Of a stretch of 64,000 nt of DNA, positions 1 through 13,380 are shown one piece after another; position 1 is the stretch's first letter; each line of letters begins with the position of its first letter. The translations under genes and the position numbers were made by a program. The stretch spans positions 124,001 to 188,000 of the forward strand of contig BDIU01000008.1 in the NCBI GenBank assembly GCA_002118135.1, written 5' to 3'. The notes below the pieces were generated by a model, which was not told where the DNA came from, searched no databases, and worked only from the letters and a program-made list of their open reading frames with translations. The DNA is from Trebouxia sp. TZW2008 (lineage: Eukaryota; Chlorophyta; Trebouxiophyceae; Trebouxiales; Trebouxiaceae).

Positions 1-104
1 CACTCCTGCTGTCCAAATCAGTCCCTGCACCAGTACAGCAAGAGGTGTGACAGGCGTCTACAAGTGAATGTTGCCAGTGATTGTGTCAGCATAGCTTTGC
101 GTAC

Positions 105-437
105 TGGATAGACTGTTCCGCCAATGACTCGTCCTAGCGGATACCATGTCCGGTCGTCGAACCAATTCCACAAGTTGTAGAAGCCTCCTTTGGTCAGGAA
201 TTGCGTGACTCGATAGTTGAAGTACGGATCAAACTCGTGTATCACGCTCTCATACTTGATAACGGAAAACAGACGCAGGCTGAACGCCAAAACACATATG
301 CCAGCTAAAGCAAATCCGCACACGACATTTGCAGCGGCAGACCGCTGCAATCTTTTGGTTGATTCAGCAGTTGATGGCTCGGCAACCAATATGCGCTTAC
401 TAGCTAGCGCCACCTGATTTGCGGCGGTGCCCAACAT
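105..437 (-). CDS. STT3: STT3 oligosaccharyltransferase catalytic subunit, first exon (partial)
   Basis: Catalytic subunit of the ER oligosaccharyltransferase, which moves the dolichol-linked glycan onto Asn of nascent proteins. Only the first coding exon (111 codons) lies in the window. It starts at the ATG at 435-437 and ends phase 0 at 105, followed by a GTACGC donor at 104-99; the rest lies left of base 1. After a roughly 40-residue hydrophilic N-tail comes the first membrane segment ([20 protein letters not shown]). It leads into the family signature EFDPYFNYR at about residues 68-76, whose Asp belongs to the metal/peptide-binding site of the first luminal loop. The next stretch ([13 protein letters not shown], then GGTVYP) is also typical of eukaryotic STT3. 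STT3A- and STT3B-type cannot be separated from this exon. The identification itself is secure. Confidence 0.94.
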
Positions 438-1049
438 GGCACCCGCAGCCTGCTTTCGCGACTAAGGAGAGGCAATGATCACCTATGAGCGCATGCCTTG
501 ATCTCTTTGTTGTGTAGCAAGAGCTCGTTGCGCTGTGTTGACCGGCATCAATGCAGTTGACCTAACAGCATTGACTTTTGAGGATTCAGACGCACACATT
601 TTCAAGACATGAGTGCAGCATGCTTAATGTTTGGACGAACGCCCAAAAGCCTTGCGTCAGTGCTGCCAAGTCAAAGTGCTGATGCACTTGCCTGCAAAGC
701 AAATGCAGCATGCTGTATTTTGTTTGCAGCAAGGGTCTGCCTGTGTACTGAGACACCTCAATAATCATGTCTGCACTAAGTTTAGGGGCAGGTGTCTCAC
801 TTGGTGTAGACATGATGATCGCCAGCCAGCATGCAAGAATGATAGATGCATGTAAAGAACCACACTGGCGCAGTGCATTTACAACGGGTGGCTTGGCCAG
901 GTGTCACGCAACACAAAATGGCAGTTTTAAAGATTGTAGACGCTTAACTCTAATGGCAACTGACTTGCTGCTTTCATATTGGTAGTCTTTACAGTCTGAT
1001 GTCAACGCGCCTCAGCATATATTGACAGCTATCAGGCAGTGTCAGTTGT
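438..1049. other. Intergenic: STT3 upstream region and GT2 3' flank
   Basis: No convincing gene is visible. Both flanking genes read leftwards, so this stretch should hold the 3' UTR of the GT2 gene (right part) and the promoter/5' UTR of STT3 (left part). Open frames on either strand are short, lack splice logic and resemble no family I know. Confidence 0.6.
988..992 (-). terminator. TGTAA-type poly(A) signal of the GT2 gene
   Basis: The minus strand reads TGTAA here, about 60 nt after the GT2 stop codon. TGTAA is the usual green-algal poly(A) signal. Position and motif fit, but a 5-base word occurs by chance, so support is modest. Confidence 0.4.
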
Positions 1050-4000
1050 CTAGAAGTCACTGTGGATCTTGCGGAACAAAACACCGATGGCCTGATTTTG
1101 TGCAATGCCACCATTGTACTCCCTGGGGTTGTACACTTTGATGATCCACATGATCACCAAAGCTGAGATGCCACAGAACCAGCCCAGCACAAAGCACAGC
1201 TTGCACATGTACTGCAGAGGCAGACCCTGCAACCAGACAAAAGCAGTCAGGCATCATGTGCTATTAGCAATGGTGTATCAAGCTGCTTCAATGCAGCCAC
1301 GCACTGTAACTGCCCAACTTCAGCACATGGCTGAACAGTGTGAATGCCTCTTTGCGAAAGGTTGCATGGTACATAGGTATGGCATAAGCAATCAATAAAC
1401 ATCAATGGCTTTGAAAATCATCAGCAAGCAAGTGTCAACCACCACCTTACTGGGCAGCATGTTGAATGAGCCAGAAACTTCAATCAGGGAATGGCATGCA
1501 TAGCAGAAGCAAGTGGAAGCGTACACAGCATTGCGAGTCAGGTCTTTGAAAATGGCTTACCCGGCCAAAGATAGCAAAGTGCAAGATGAGGTAAGGGGGA
1601 ATGGCGTTGTAGATGGCCCACAGCATGGAGATGCACAGAGGCGACAACACTGTGGCTCCAGTAAACAACTGCCAGATGGCCACTCCCTGCAGTCAGAGCC
1701 ATGTCAGGCAACTGCGTAACTTGCATTTGTGTGCCATGCACACTCAGCACAAGCTCATGCACGTCTGTGCATACCGTGTGTTGAACCATGCGTGTCACCA
1801 GACACCACATCATGTGCAGTTTTGCATTTGGCGCAATGGCAGACAAAGTAAAGAGAGAGCAAAACCACTTTGTCAAGACAGCAACAAAGCCTTGAGCTAC
1901 AGGTAGCAATGTGCAGTCAGACCCTCTCAGATGTAGCACTGTCTCATTGCATGTCATGGGTGACACAAGACAACCACAAGATACTGAAACTTTTCTGTGC
2001 TGTCAAACGACAAGAGAATGATGTAGCATGCATACCACAGAGATCATAAGGAGAACAAAGGAGAGGCCAGGGAGCCACAGGTCCCTGAAAGCACTGTTCT
2101 CCAGCTTGCCCGGCCCCTTTGCTGTCGCCTTGAAAGTGATCACGCTGCAGAACAGCTTGGCTGTGATTGCTCGCCAACAAGCCTGCAGAAACATCACATA
2201 CATCTCAGTTTACATTGGTTACAAGGCACTTTGAGCATGTCTGTGATGGATGCATCTCGAGGCCAAGCGAACAGGTTTCCACAAGGCATGAGTCATTAGC
2301 CTGGGTTTTGTTCCCTCCAAATGCTGCCTCATCAAGCAAGCATAACAAACAGATCACAGTGCAGATGACCTACAGACATCTCTGTTCCGCACAGAGACTG
2401 CAAACGGTGTCATGCAAGCAGTGCTATGCCAGCACCTTCAACAGCATCTTGAGACTGTGAACAAGGCTCACCTTGATGTATGTCCACCACAGCAGGGAGT
2501 TGGCAACAGAGGCAAACCACAAGGCCTCAGTGTGGTTGGGGTGGCGCACGTAGTACAGCACCATCTGGGTGGCCACACTGTAGATGGTCAGGCCCAATGT
2601 CAGCCAGCGAGTGATGACCAAGGGGAACACACCAATCCAGATAGTGATCTGCACACAATCACTGTCTGGAGAAATCTGCTGTGTGCTGCTTATGTGAAGA
2701 TGCGTGCATTTGTAGCATATCTATGCATGAGTCTTGGCACAGGGCTGCTCCCTGTGAGGTGCATGTGATGCAACCTCAGGCAAGGATACTGAACATGCTT
2801 TGCTGTGTACACATTGAGGGTGTGCATAGGCCAAATGCTGCTCGTTAGAGGTGCAAGAGTTTGAAAACAAAAGCATTGAGGAGTAAGTTCAGCAGGGGTT
2901 GCAGGGGTGCTGACCAAGGGAATCATGATGAAGGTGGGGGTGGAGATGGCGGCACACATGTAGGCCCACACACCACTGCTGTACAGCAGCCGCATCCCCC
3001 AGGACAGCTTGCTCTGGAACAGGGGACACACCTTGGGGTTAAACATGATCTGGAAGTGTCCCTGCAAGCATCACAACACACCAGTGAGTAGTCTGGCAGC
3101 TTCTGATGCAACCTGGCAACGTTTGATGCAATCTGGCCACTTTGGTGAAGTTTGGACATGGCTATAGTGATACTATAGTGCACATTCTTGTTGCTGTCCA
3201 ACAAAGCAGTCAAGATTTAAAACAACAGAGGACAATGTCTAAAGGTGTCAGAAGCCAGACTGAGACATGTCAAGAATGCTCCCGGATGCTGCTCACACAA
3301 AAAAGCCTGATGGCAACAGCATGCAAATGCTGTTGCAAATGCGCTGATGTAGTGCACAGCATAGCATAGCACAGCACGGCAGCAGCACAAATGCCGCACC
3401 CTATTCCAGACACAGCACAGCATGGGACAGCACAGCACGGCACAGCATAGCACATTCAAGTTCAACTCACCTTGGTCCAGCGAGAGCGCTGCTGGTACAT
3501 GTTCCTGACTTCGTGAGGAGCCTCGCCAATGGCCAGATACTCCTGCACATACCGGCAGTGCCACCCAAACTTCTTCAGCTCCATACCCAAAGCGTAGTCC
3601 TCAGTCATGGTGTACATGGGTGATCCACCAACCTCCATCACAGCCTGAGCCCTCACGAGGAAGTTGGTGCCTGCATCGCATTGATGTTTTGCTGCCTAAG
3701 CAACCAGAACAGATGATGCTCATGTGTTGCTATGTGAATTTTGGCTGATTGAATAGATCATAGTGTTAAAATGCTTTGATGTAAACATGTAGTAAGGTAT
3801 GCATGATCCCTCAAATGTTGTGCCTGCGACATCTGATTGCACTGGCCTGTCTTGTTCCTGCACAGACAAAATACACTTGGTCAGCCGCATGCAAATGGCT
3901 GTACTTCAGCATCAGAAGAAGTCAAAGCTAAAAGTCAAATTGCATCAAGCCTTAAACATGGCTTGTGATCATGATCAGCTGTGAAAGACCCCAAATCACC

Positions 4001-7000
4001 CTTACCTGTGCATGAGATGAAGCCGAGGGCATCGTAGCCTGGCTGCATGTACTCCCAGAAGTGAATGTTGGAGTGGTTGAAGATGTCCTCGTGCAAGTTG
4101 AGGTTGTGAAAGCACTGAGGGGACAACACCATGCCAATGTCATCACCTGCACACACACCAACATACTCAGCATCAGACAAGTAAGCCTCAAGACATTGTA
4201 CCTGTACACCACCAATCAAGCTGCAAATGATTGCCTTGCTCAAAGTGTCAGGCCACTTGACCCTTCAACATGCCATGAAACACCACAATTGTGGTCGCTC
4301 ACCGCAGATCCAATTAGCACAGTGCATCAGCTGGACATGTGTGGATTGGCGAGCATTACATGGAATTCTGAACATTCTGTTCAGAGGTCAACAGCAGCAG
4401 TGCATTTCAGGTATACTATCAAAAGGCAACAGATCAGCGCTCGCAAGGCAAAGCCTGCCAGCATTGAGCTAGGGCAGAATCTTCAGGAAAAGGCCCTTTT
4501 GGCACTGCGAAGGGTGCATTGAGAATCTCAGAAGTGCTATCAAAGGGCAAAAGCACAATGCTATAAAGGCACAATGCTCAAACAGATAAATGCTTACCAG
4601 CATCAAAGTAGGGCAGAGTCTTGAGGAAGAAGTCCCTCTTGGCAACCTGGTCAGCGTCAAAGATGCACACAATCTCATTCCCTGGGATGGCGTACTCCTT
4701 GGGGTAGATCTGGCTCAGGCAGTTGTTCAGGTTGCCAGACTTGCCGTTCATCTCACCAGGCGCACGCACACGCCCAGACACATACACTACCTCCTTGCCC
4801 ATGCTCTCACACCTGCATGGACCTTGCTTCACTGCAGCCCTCTTGACAATGTTGCAGTGAACAGCTCATAGCGGTTTCTTGAGCGTAGACTCTTGTTCAC
4901 ATCATAGGCTGCTCACTCCATGCCATTTTACAGATCATGCACGCGCTGCAACCATGCGATTGCAGAGGTGGTGAGATTGAAACAGTACTGATGTAAAGCC
5001 ATTGCCCTTGTCCAGCACCCCAGCTGCACAATTAATGTGACTTTTGATTCATCAGAATCCTGCAAACTGCTAAGCATCTTTGCTGCAGTCCCTGCTTTGT
5101 AGCACATGCTCATGATGCACAGCCCTAAGGTCACCTGTCATGCTTGAACCTGCACAGTGCTGTTTTGCATCTGCAGCAGGGCAGCTACCATGTTCGCGTT
5201 CTTATGTGTACGCAGTGAACACACACAAGTTGAACCAGTGAAATGCGTGTGCACTTTCACATGTCATCCCGTGCATACAATCTATTTCATGATGCAGACC
5301 TAGGTGAAGTGCAGCATTGCTGGTGTGCAATCACAAATGCAGCAAAGATCTTCGGCAGATCTCTTGTTATTGATATGTACATGTTTGGTCCAGGGTGTGC
5401 GAGAAAAGCCTGTATGAATCACCACTTGCGCTCGCGCGGGTCCTTGCCATCATCATGCAGGCAGGTATTGTCATCATTCACAAATGCTGTGACAATGCTG
5501 AGTGACTCACCACTTGCGCTTGCGGGGGTCCTTGCCATCGTCACACAGGTAGATGGTGCGGTGGCAGCCCGTGGGCAGCAGAGCATCGTACGCCGCCAGA
5601 ATGGTGCGCCTCAGAATCTCCAAGTCCTCCTTGTAGCAGGGCACACACACACGCACATGGTAGGGCAGCCTCACCTGCACGATAGAGGCATATGTCAGAC
5701 ACATCATTTTGCTCAATGCATCACGGTGCTCTTAGATTCTTGAAATGCGTTTTGCCTCTGTGCTGTCAGTAACTGCCATGCAAGACTTGCATGGCTCTGT
5801 TGTCTGCAATATGATGCGTAAGACTGCTTTACACTGCGCAAGCTGATACATCTACCAAGCATGAATGGCAAACACTGCTGTAGGGCTGGAAAGTGCCCAG
5901 GCTGCTTGATCACCTGTTTGCTGACTCCCCAGAGCATCCTGAGTCAAGCAACTACAATGTGCATTGTTATGCACATGGCAGAGCTTCAAGTTGTATGGGT
6001 AACAGTAAGTACAAAGCAGAAAAGCAAAAAGACATCAATGCAACAAAAAACACATCATTTGTCATGTAGTCATGACATTAAGCAAAGTTGTAGACCCACC
6101 TGGGGTCTGCCAGGGCTCTGGGGGTCCTCAGGGAACTGCTCAATGACAGGGTTCCACAGCAGATTGAGACCGTAGATGATGGTGGTGGTGAAGCCCAACA
6201 CCTCCACACACAGCAGGTAGATGCCGTACCAGATGTAGCCTGGCCCGAGGTCCAGGGAGTGGGCAATACGCACGTACATGTAGAAGACAAAGGAGCACAG
6301 GTAGAAGACCATGGCAATCCACCCATACCAGTGGATTTCTGTCTGCAGCACACAACAGAGAGCAGGTGAGTTTGCTGTGTGTGAGCTTGGTGACTGCAAA
6401 TTTGCAAGAGATCAGCCTGGCGTGCATCAAAGCAGCAATTCTTGCATAGTGAAGCACTTGAGTGCAGACATAGGCGACATGCTTGGTAATGCATGAGACA
6501 TGCTGAATGTCATATATGGCTGTGTTTGCACATTGCCAGATGGTTTGCTGTCATGCGGAAAGCATGCATGTGCTTCCCACTATGCACTGACATACAGATT
6601 GACAAAGCAGCATATTCAATCCACATACATTTTCATGCAAAATCGTTGACTAGGGATCACTGCTGCGGGAAATTGTGTTTTTGCTGACCTGACGCTGAAA
6701 GTACTTGAAGTCTGTCTTGTCCTCTGTTCCTGGTGCAACGATGGGCTGCTTTGAGGAAGCAGGGTCGTTTGCATTGAAGGGCGTGGCAGAGTACACAGCA
6801 ATGGGAGCAGGCTGCTGCCCATCTGGCAGTCCTGACTTGATAGACTTGATTGTGGTGTTCTGCTGCCCTGTTGGGTCTACCATTACTGCCTGCTGACTAC
6901 TCTGAGCTCCACCTGCAATCAACTGAGACTTCAGTAACACTGCCTTGCACTACATGTACCCTTCCTAAGCTGCAGGAAAGACTTGAGCGGCATAATGAGC

Positions 7001-7303
7001 TGCATTGATGCAAAATTAGGTAGCAATACACAATATGCAATATGATGGTAGCATCATGAAGCTGTAATGCTGGTACCGCATTGTTTGTGTGACGAGATTG
7101 TGGAGCGCACCTCTGCTAGACTGGGTACCAGGCACCACATCATGGTACTTCTCTTGACCGCCTGCAATCCAAAGAAGGTACGTGCTTCTGTGTCACCCTC
7201 AATGAGGTTTGCAATGAGGTTTGTTCTGTTTGGCAGCTAAGCAATGCTTACCAGCAGCTGGATAGACAACTTTGGCTGGCTTTTGTGAACCACTTGGATT
7301 CAT
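1050..7303 (-). CDS. GT2 processive glycosyltransferase, cellulose-synthase-like
   Basis: Membrane beta-glycan synthase that polymerises a sugar nucleotide (UDP-glucose if a true cellulose synthase) and extrudes the chain. Exons, 5' to 3': 7303-7252, 7161-7111, 6912-6689, 6342-6100, 5674-5511, 4812-4598, 4146-4006, 3670-3471, 3061-2915, 2648-2472, 2182-2036, 1686-1561, 1226-1050. All phases agree and give 687 aa from an ATG (MNPSGSQKP). Order: hydrophilic N-tail of about 115 residues; two or three membrane spans (FYLCSFVFYMYVRIAH, GIYLLCVEVLGFTTTIIYGL); then the full GT2 set, LCDDGKDP, FDADQ, TEDYALG and QQRSRW (QxxRW); then about six more spans. It lacks the RING finger of plant CesA and a C-terminal PilZ domain, and is shorter than plant CesA (about 1,000 aa). 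Mixed-linkage glucan or another Csl-type product cannot be excluded. Introns carry repeats and a duplicated exon end (5421-5465). Confidence 0.92.
3354..3455. repeat. Degenerate CACAG/CATAG minisatellite in a GT2 intron
   Basis: The intron after the QxxRW exon holds about 100 bp of repeated words such as AGCACAGCA, AGCATAGCA and CAGCACGGC. The long Cys/Val/Ala-rich open frames here are translations of this repeat, not genes. Confidence 0.75.
5421..5465 (-). repeat. Diverged duplicate of the 3' end of GT2 exon 5
   Basis: A copy of the last roughly 44 bp of exon 5 (true copy 5509-5553), including the DDGKDPR codons and the GTGA donor, lies 88 bp further into the intron. It encodes HDDGKDPRERKW, against CDDGKDPRKRKW in the real exon. 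See the findings on exon-end duplication. Confidence 0.8.
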
Positions 7304-8899
7304 GGCTTCCTCGCCTGCATGGCAACACACGGTGTTGCAGACGTGGCTGTACTGTGCAAGCGATTTGACATGAGACACAGCGGCAGGTATTCACGAGCAT
7401 CAGCAGCAGTCCTCTAGGTCATATGCGACGCAGAACTGGCGCACGGATGCCGCACAAGTGCTTGTCGCAGCGCAGTGAAGCTTCAGCTGACGTTACCTGT
7501 CCGCACAAGTCCGCGGCTGGTTCAGCCGCTCACTGCGGACTTGCAAGACTTGTCACCAGCTGCTGCTGACCTACGACAGGAACTTTTGTCAGCGCTTGCT
7601 GTTCTAAGTCTACTGCTTAGGCTTGCAGCAGCCAGAACAGACAGAGTGCAGGTCCAGTGTGTCGTTCTCAGCACCTGAGCTTTGACGACGCGTTAGTGTC
7701 TAAGTCCCGGCATGGTGTTTGGGCCTGCCAGCTAGTCGCATTTCCGGCCTAAGGTCGTCACCAGGGCCGACGCACACACACTTGAACTTCCAAACACGTC
7801 TCGAAGAGTTCAGTCTGGCTACCGGCGATGCCACGGCCGACGAAACAGGTACCCTGAGCTCTGCAAAAGTGTGCGCTTTGCTTATGGCGAAATCTAAAGC
7901 TGGACCATTTGACGAGTTCCGTTTGCTGCTTGACAATCGTTGCGCGTCAGGCCTGTGCACATAGGTGGCGCGCGCATCAAAGTCTGGGGCGGAGTGGCTC
8001 AGCTTCATAGCGACTGTCGCTTTCTGCAATGCGTGCCCTGTTCGTACTGGCAAATGCAAACTGATTGCCTTGCACGAAAACCCAAGCGCTGGCCAGAAAG
8101 AGCAAACGATTGAGCTGATACGTATGTCTCAGCATGCATCCTTTTGACATCAGTGAGCAACATGCTGCTGCAAAAGCCTTAGTGCAAAACTGTTGTAAGG
8201 AGCTTGTATGCTGCAAAACAAGCAGCACAGCAGGTCTTGTGGCCTGTAGCTGTAGTGAAGCCTTTCATGAGCTTTGATCTCCTGCTGCCACGCTGCAGTA
8301 CAATGCTCATGCGTTGATTCACAGAGCGCGTGCTGGCATGAGCAACATTGCAAACGTTTGCACAAATGCATCTGTGCAGTGTGACAAAATGTACCAATGA
8401 AGAACATATTACAGTGCGCACACGTGCAAATGCCTGTGTCCCTCAGCTGTGAATAATAGCATGAGCTATCTCTACTAATCATCCTGCGCCGGAGATTGAC
8501 GTAGTCGTGGGTCTTCAGCAGATGGCAGTGTTGAGTGCATGCAGCAGAAGACAGTTTGTAAGGACAAACGAATTTCACCCTGTTGCATAAGTCACATGGA
8601 TAGCGTCGCCTTACATGTTTGTGAACTGATATTGATCGTTGAAACAAACGTGCTCAAGTCTGCACTTTTGGTAAGATAGCAGCTGTAAACAACATGCCTC
8701 ATGTAATCTTGCAAACAAACACATCCTGATACAGAGCGAAACAATGATAGCTACCTTCATCAACGTACAAAGTCATCAAGCTCACGGGCACAGCAAGTAT
8801 GTGCCGTATCTCAGTCTGTGCTGAACTTCAACAGCATCACTTGGCTACCTCAGTACATCAGCAATTGGAGTCCACTGCAGTGAAATGCAAGCTTATTTA

Positions 8900-9320
8900 C
8901 AACAGTGCACAAGTGTGCACAGCTATGTACAACTATGCACATTAGCAGCATGCGGCTGCCTCTAAATGTCAGTCCAGTAAGCGCAAGTCCACAGCAATGT
9001 TGTGCAACACTATATGTACTAGTATGTACAACTATTTACCATCATGCATATTGGCAGCATGTGACTGCCTGTCAACATCACTAAGCTGAAGACCACACTA
9101 CAATGAGGTGCAAGTATGTTTGCAGAACTATGTACAACCAGTCACAGCTACATGCAACTATATACAGCTATGTACAGCTACATGCAACTATGTACACCTA
9201 TCTACAGCTATATCAATTGGCAGCATGTGGCTGCCTGTGTCCAGATCAAGCTGAAGACAACTACAGCAATGTATGACTATTTACAGCTATGTACAGCTAT
9301 ATACAACTATGTACATGGGC
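8900..9320. repeat. Tandem TACAACTATG / TACAGCTATG array
   Basis: Repeats of about 10-12 bp (variants of ACAGCTATGT and ACAACTATGT) alternate with three or four copies of a longer unit containing GGCAGCATGTGxCTGCCT at about 8945, 9053, 9218 and 9318. The higher-order spacing is about 100-165 bp. It lies just downstream of the stop codon of the large minus-strand locus. Confidence 0.7.
9281..9285 (-). terminator. TGTAA-type poly(A) signal of the large locus
   Basis: TGTAA on the minus strand 75 nt after the TAG at 9360-9362. It is inside the ACAGCTATG repeat, so its use as a signal is inferred from position only. Confidence 0.35.
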
Positions 9321-9359
9321 AGCATGTGACCGCCTCAGCAGCGCCGTCCTTGACAAAGC

Positions 9360-12300
9360 CTACTGGTCCGCGTGTGGCTGCTTGCACACGCAGCTGAACA
9401 GCTTCTTCGCAGGCCTGAGGACTGCCTTGCCCAGTCTCCTCAGCTTCTTCTTGACCTTGCCAGATGGAGTCCTTTTCACCTAACACAAGGCAATACAGTT
9501 GTGAATAGGCAGCGCCTGCAATCAAGTGCTGTGTACTGTACTGTCTTGTCACAAGCAGACCAGACATATACTCACAGAAAACGCTTTGCTGCTAACAACT
9601 TGAATCTCTGCATCTATGCATGCATGCTCTTTGCTTAGTCTGGAACAGCAAATAAGGCAATTCTATACAATCAGCTGCTATATAGGCATCAGCTCATTCA
9701 GTCAAGCTCAAAAGCATGCACTGGCCGCAGTGCCTTTGTTGTGCTGCATGCTGGTCTTGTTGGCATGCAGCAAGTCTGATCTCATGCTACGCAATCGTGC
9801 AAGCCAGGTGCATATACACAGGGCAACGGACCTCAGAGAGGCCACTGTCAGCTCAGCTCATGCAGCAAGGTGCAAGTCTCAATGATGTGGCAGGTTGCAT
9901 GACGTCAGCTCACAGAACCTTCAATCAAGCAAACTGCATCAACCCAATGTTGCCATTGCAACAGCATCGCACAGGCTAGATACAATTATTCGTGCATACA
10001 AGCATATCTCACCTCATGCGGTGTCACAGATGGCTGAATATGAAGGGGCTCCAACATCCAGTCAGTTGGGCTGTGACTAACTGACGCCTCACTTGCCTCT
10101 GCTGCATTTCCATCTTCAGCAAGTGATTGTGAGGACTCCTGTGTCCTGTCAATCTGGCTGTGACTGACTGGCTCCTCTCTTGCCACTGTCGCCTCCTCTG
10201 TACGACCCACTGTTGAAGACGCAGCTGAAGGCGCCCTTGAAACCTTGACTATGGACTGAACAGTTTCATCTGCCCTGGTGGCAGACACTGCTGCAGTCTG
10301 CTGCACATGTAATGCGTCTACTGCCTCAGGTGTCTCTCTAGTGTCAGCCACTGTGCTTGAAGACGCAGCTGAAGGCACCTTTGCGACCACCATTGTAGAC
10401 TGATCAGTTTTGCCTGCCATTGTGGCAGATACTGCTGCAGTCTGCTGCACAGCTGAGTCAACAGGCTGCACGCTGTCAGCTGACACAGAGTATGTACACT
10501 GAGCCTGAGGTTGTGTCTGAGCTGATGGCTCAGAAGCCTGAACCTGCTGTGTCTCGTCGTTGTGTGAAGTTTCCTCAACAGGCTGCAGTGAGGTGTTGCC
10601 CTCATATGCCTGCTCAGGCTGACCCTCACATGGGGTTTCCCTGGCAGGGTGCAAGGTGGTGCTTGGCTCAGTAGCCTGCCCTGTCTCACCCTCACACAGT
10701 CTTTCCTCACGAGGCTGCATTGTCGCAGCCGGCTCTGACTTGTCCTCAGACAGGACGCCTGCCATGGGCTGCGACGCTGTGCTAGGCTCAGCAGAATGGT
10801 GGGATGCCTCAGCCTGCACGCAAAACACAGCAGATGCTTGTTGTGACACCAAAACGAGCGCAATACTGTTGCTACAAACAGCAGGACTGGCTAATCAATC
10901 ATGTTTGGCTCTACGCAACAGTTTTCACAAAATCCATCCAACCCAGCAGACAGGAACGCCAGGCTGCCAGAGGCAAATGAGACATCAATGCACACACGAT
11001 GCAGATTAAAACATAACTGCTAGGGTTGGACATAGGGATTTCCCAAGACAGCATTGGTGGCATGTTCTGCAATGGCTGAGGTGCCATTGCTTGCAACAGA
11101 GCCCAGGGCCTCCCTGCTGCTGAGGACAACAGCAAGGGGACACAATGGTTCGATTGCACGCAATGGCTCCTCAGCCCTTGCAGTACTTGCACTGCAGCAG
11201 CATATGTACTACAGCCAAAACTGCATATTCTGCACTGGCTGACAGTCCATTGCTTGCAACAGAGCCCCGTTTCTCCCTGCTGCTGAAAGCAGTAGCATGC
11301 AGACACGAGGTTCCATTGAAAGCAATGGCCTCTCAGCCTAAGCCATCAGTGATATCTGTGGAATACTCTGTTTCCAACAAGCAGGGACACAGGAGTGCAT
11401 TGCAGGCGAAGGCCACAACAGGGGCCGACGCAGGACATTGTCTTGCAACGGATGCCTTGACGAATGAGCCTATAGGGGTACAGTGACTTCTCTTGTAAGG
11501 ACACCTGATGTAAGGACATTCTTGATGCAAGGACAATGCAACTGGTAACCATGCACTGCATTCTGACTGCAGTGACACCTCTGAAAAGGGACAGTTTGAT
11601 ATAAGGACAGCCATCTTGGGGACCAAAGCAGTCGCTACAAAGAACTGCACAAGCATCATGCAAAGTGCATGCCAATGCAATGCAGAACCTTTTAGACATG
11701 TTGTCCTTCTGAGCCAACAGAGTTTTGGCAGGACTACTGCTAAAACACAGCCAGCAATCATTTGCAAAACTAGACACCTAGAGCTAGGCGCTGAAAGCCA
11801 GACGTCTGAAGCTATACATGCGTACGTCTAGAGCTAGACATGTAGCATGCCCCAAGCTAGACATGTAGCTTGCCAAAGCAAAGCTAGATGTCAAGCATGC
11901 TGCGCATCAATGCGTAGCAGGTAGCGGGCGAACTGCCTGAGCTGTGGTGTGATTTGTGTTGACATGCCAAGCAAGATGTCCACAGCTAGATATGCAGCAT
12001 GCTGAAGCAAAGCTAGGCATCAAGCATGCTGCGCACCAGCAAAAAGCATGTTGCGGGCGGCCTGCCTGAGCTGTGTTGAGACGTGTTTTGCCAGCCCAAG
12101 TCTGGCAAAACACAGCTGAACATGGCTCGGGAAGGCTGTCTGCTCATGCAATGTGCCGTCACAGCTTGCACATGCACGAGCTTTGGTACATGCGGCTTGC
12201 TGTGATGTTATGCCAAGGCTGGAATCAATTGCAGCTTTCGCCAACCTTTGACAGTTTATGATTCCAAACTTTATACGCCTGATCCAGTGCAATGCTCCAG

Positions 12301-13346
12301 CTGACAGGAGTGGCACTCTGTTACCAATGAGCTTGCAGTTTGCAACTCTTGCTGATAAGTACCATGAAGAGTTTCTGTAAGTTTCTTCATGGCCAGCAGC
12401 TCCCTTGACACCCTAGCATAATTCCCGAACTAGCCTGTCTCACATGCTCAGCTGCAACCCAGACATACCACATTGCACATAAGCATGTATGTGCAGCTCA
12501 TGAGCATACCTGCATTGCACCTGCCACCATCTCAGTCAGCTGCTCGATGACCAGCAGGTCACCATCCTCAACACCAGCCTCCTGGTCCATCGAGCTGGCC
12601 TCTGCAGAGATACTGGGGCTGGCATCAGTGCCCTCACCACCAGTCTTGTCAGCCTCCTGGCCCATGGGACTAATCTCTGCGGATGTGCTGAGGCTTGCAG
12701 CGGCACCTTTCTCCGCAGTGTGTGTAGCCGCCTGGCGCATCGGACTGGCCTCTGCTGATGTACTGGGGCTGGTGTTAGCAGCCTGGCAAGAGGCCATGGT
12801 GGCACTCTTGCTAGCATCATTGGCAAAATCCATAGGCAGTTGCTGAACAACCTGCAGCAAGACAACATATAAAGATCTGCTGATGGCACATTGAGGAAGG
12901 GTGCAGCAGGCTACACAGTACGTTGTACACAGGCTACACAGTGCGCTGTAGGCTGTGGATCCGCAGTCTGCAGCAAGACAACACAGATGCATTGTTGACA
13001 GAGAGTGAAGAATGTGTGCCCGCAATCAGTACCACACAGCATCACCTTTATCCTTCTACGTCTCTCCTCTGACTGAGACGCTACTTTTCAGTGATTGCTG
13101 GTTGCTGAATAACAGGCAACTGTGAGCCCCTCTGAAGGCGGCTGGTTAGCTAAGTGATGAACAGCTGGGACAAATGCAGGGGCAGGTAAGATGAAGATGT
13201 GATGTGCCTGCAGTGCCTACATGTTTGATACAGAAACAAGACTGGTTTGTAGCTCTTAGCTACAACATGTTAGTATGCAGCGAAATTGCACACTCCACTT
13301 ATGAATCGCATTGAACTGCAGTGCATTGAGCTGGAAATTTGCAGCA

Positions 13347-13380
<34 letters not shown>

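Larger units (their letters stand above)
7304..9359. other. Gene-poor region between the GT2 gene and the large membrane-protein locus
   Basis: A probable 5' UTR exon of the GT2 gene is suggested by a GTAACG donor on the minus strand at about 7497-7492. It has no ATG in phase. Open frames at 7700-8150 on both strands carry no recognisable motif, splice logic or homologue, and I do not call them genes. The right part (about 8900-9320) is an AT-richer repeat; see next entry. Confidence 0.5.

Noticed and set aside
1440..1475. Possible 27-bp micro-exon between the last two GT2 exons (TGAAG acceptor, GTAAGG donor)
   Set aside because: It would keep the frame but adds FLAHSTCCP in the middle of a membrane pair. 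Joining the flanking exons directly is simpler and leaves normal family spacing.
3217..3564. Cys/Val/Ala-rich open frames opposite the GT2 intron
   Set aside because: They translate the CACAG/CATAG minisatellite and the real exon in the wrong frame.
6078..6494. His-rich and Ser/Thr-rich frames over the GT2 membrane exon
   Set aside because: Shadow frames of the exon at 6342-6100, which is fixed by phase and membrane pattern.
7700..8059. 119-codon minus-strand frame upstream of the GT2 gene
   Set aside because: No motif, no splice partner and composition unlike the neighbours. A chance frame is the simplest reading.
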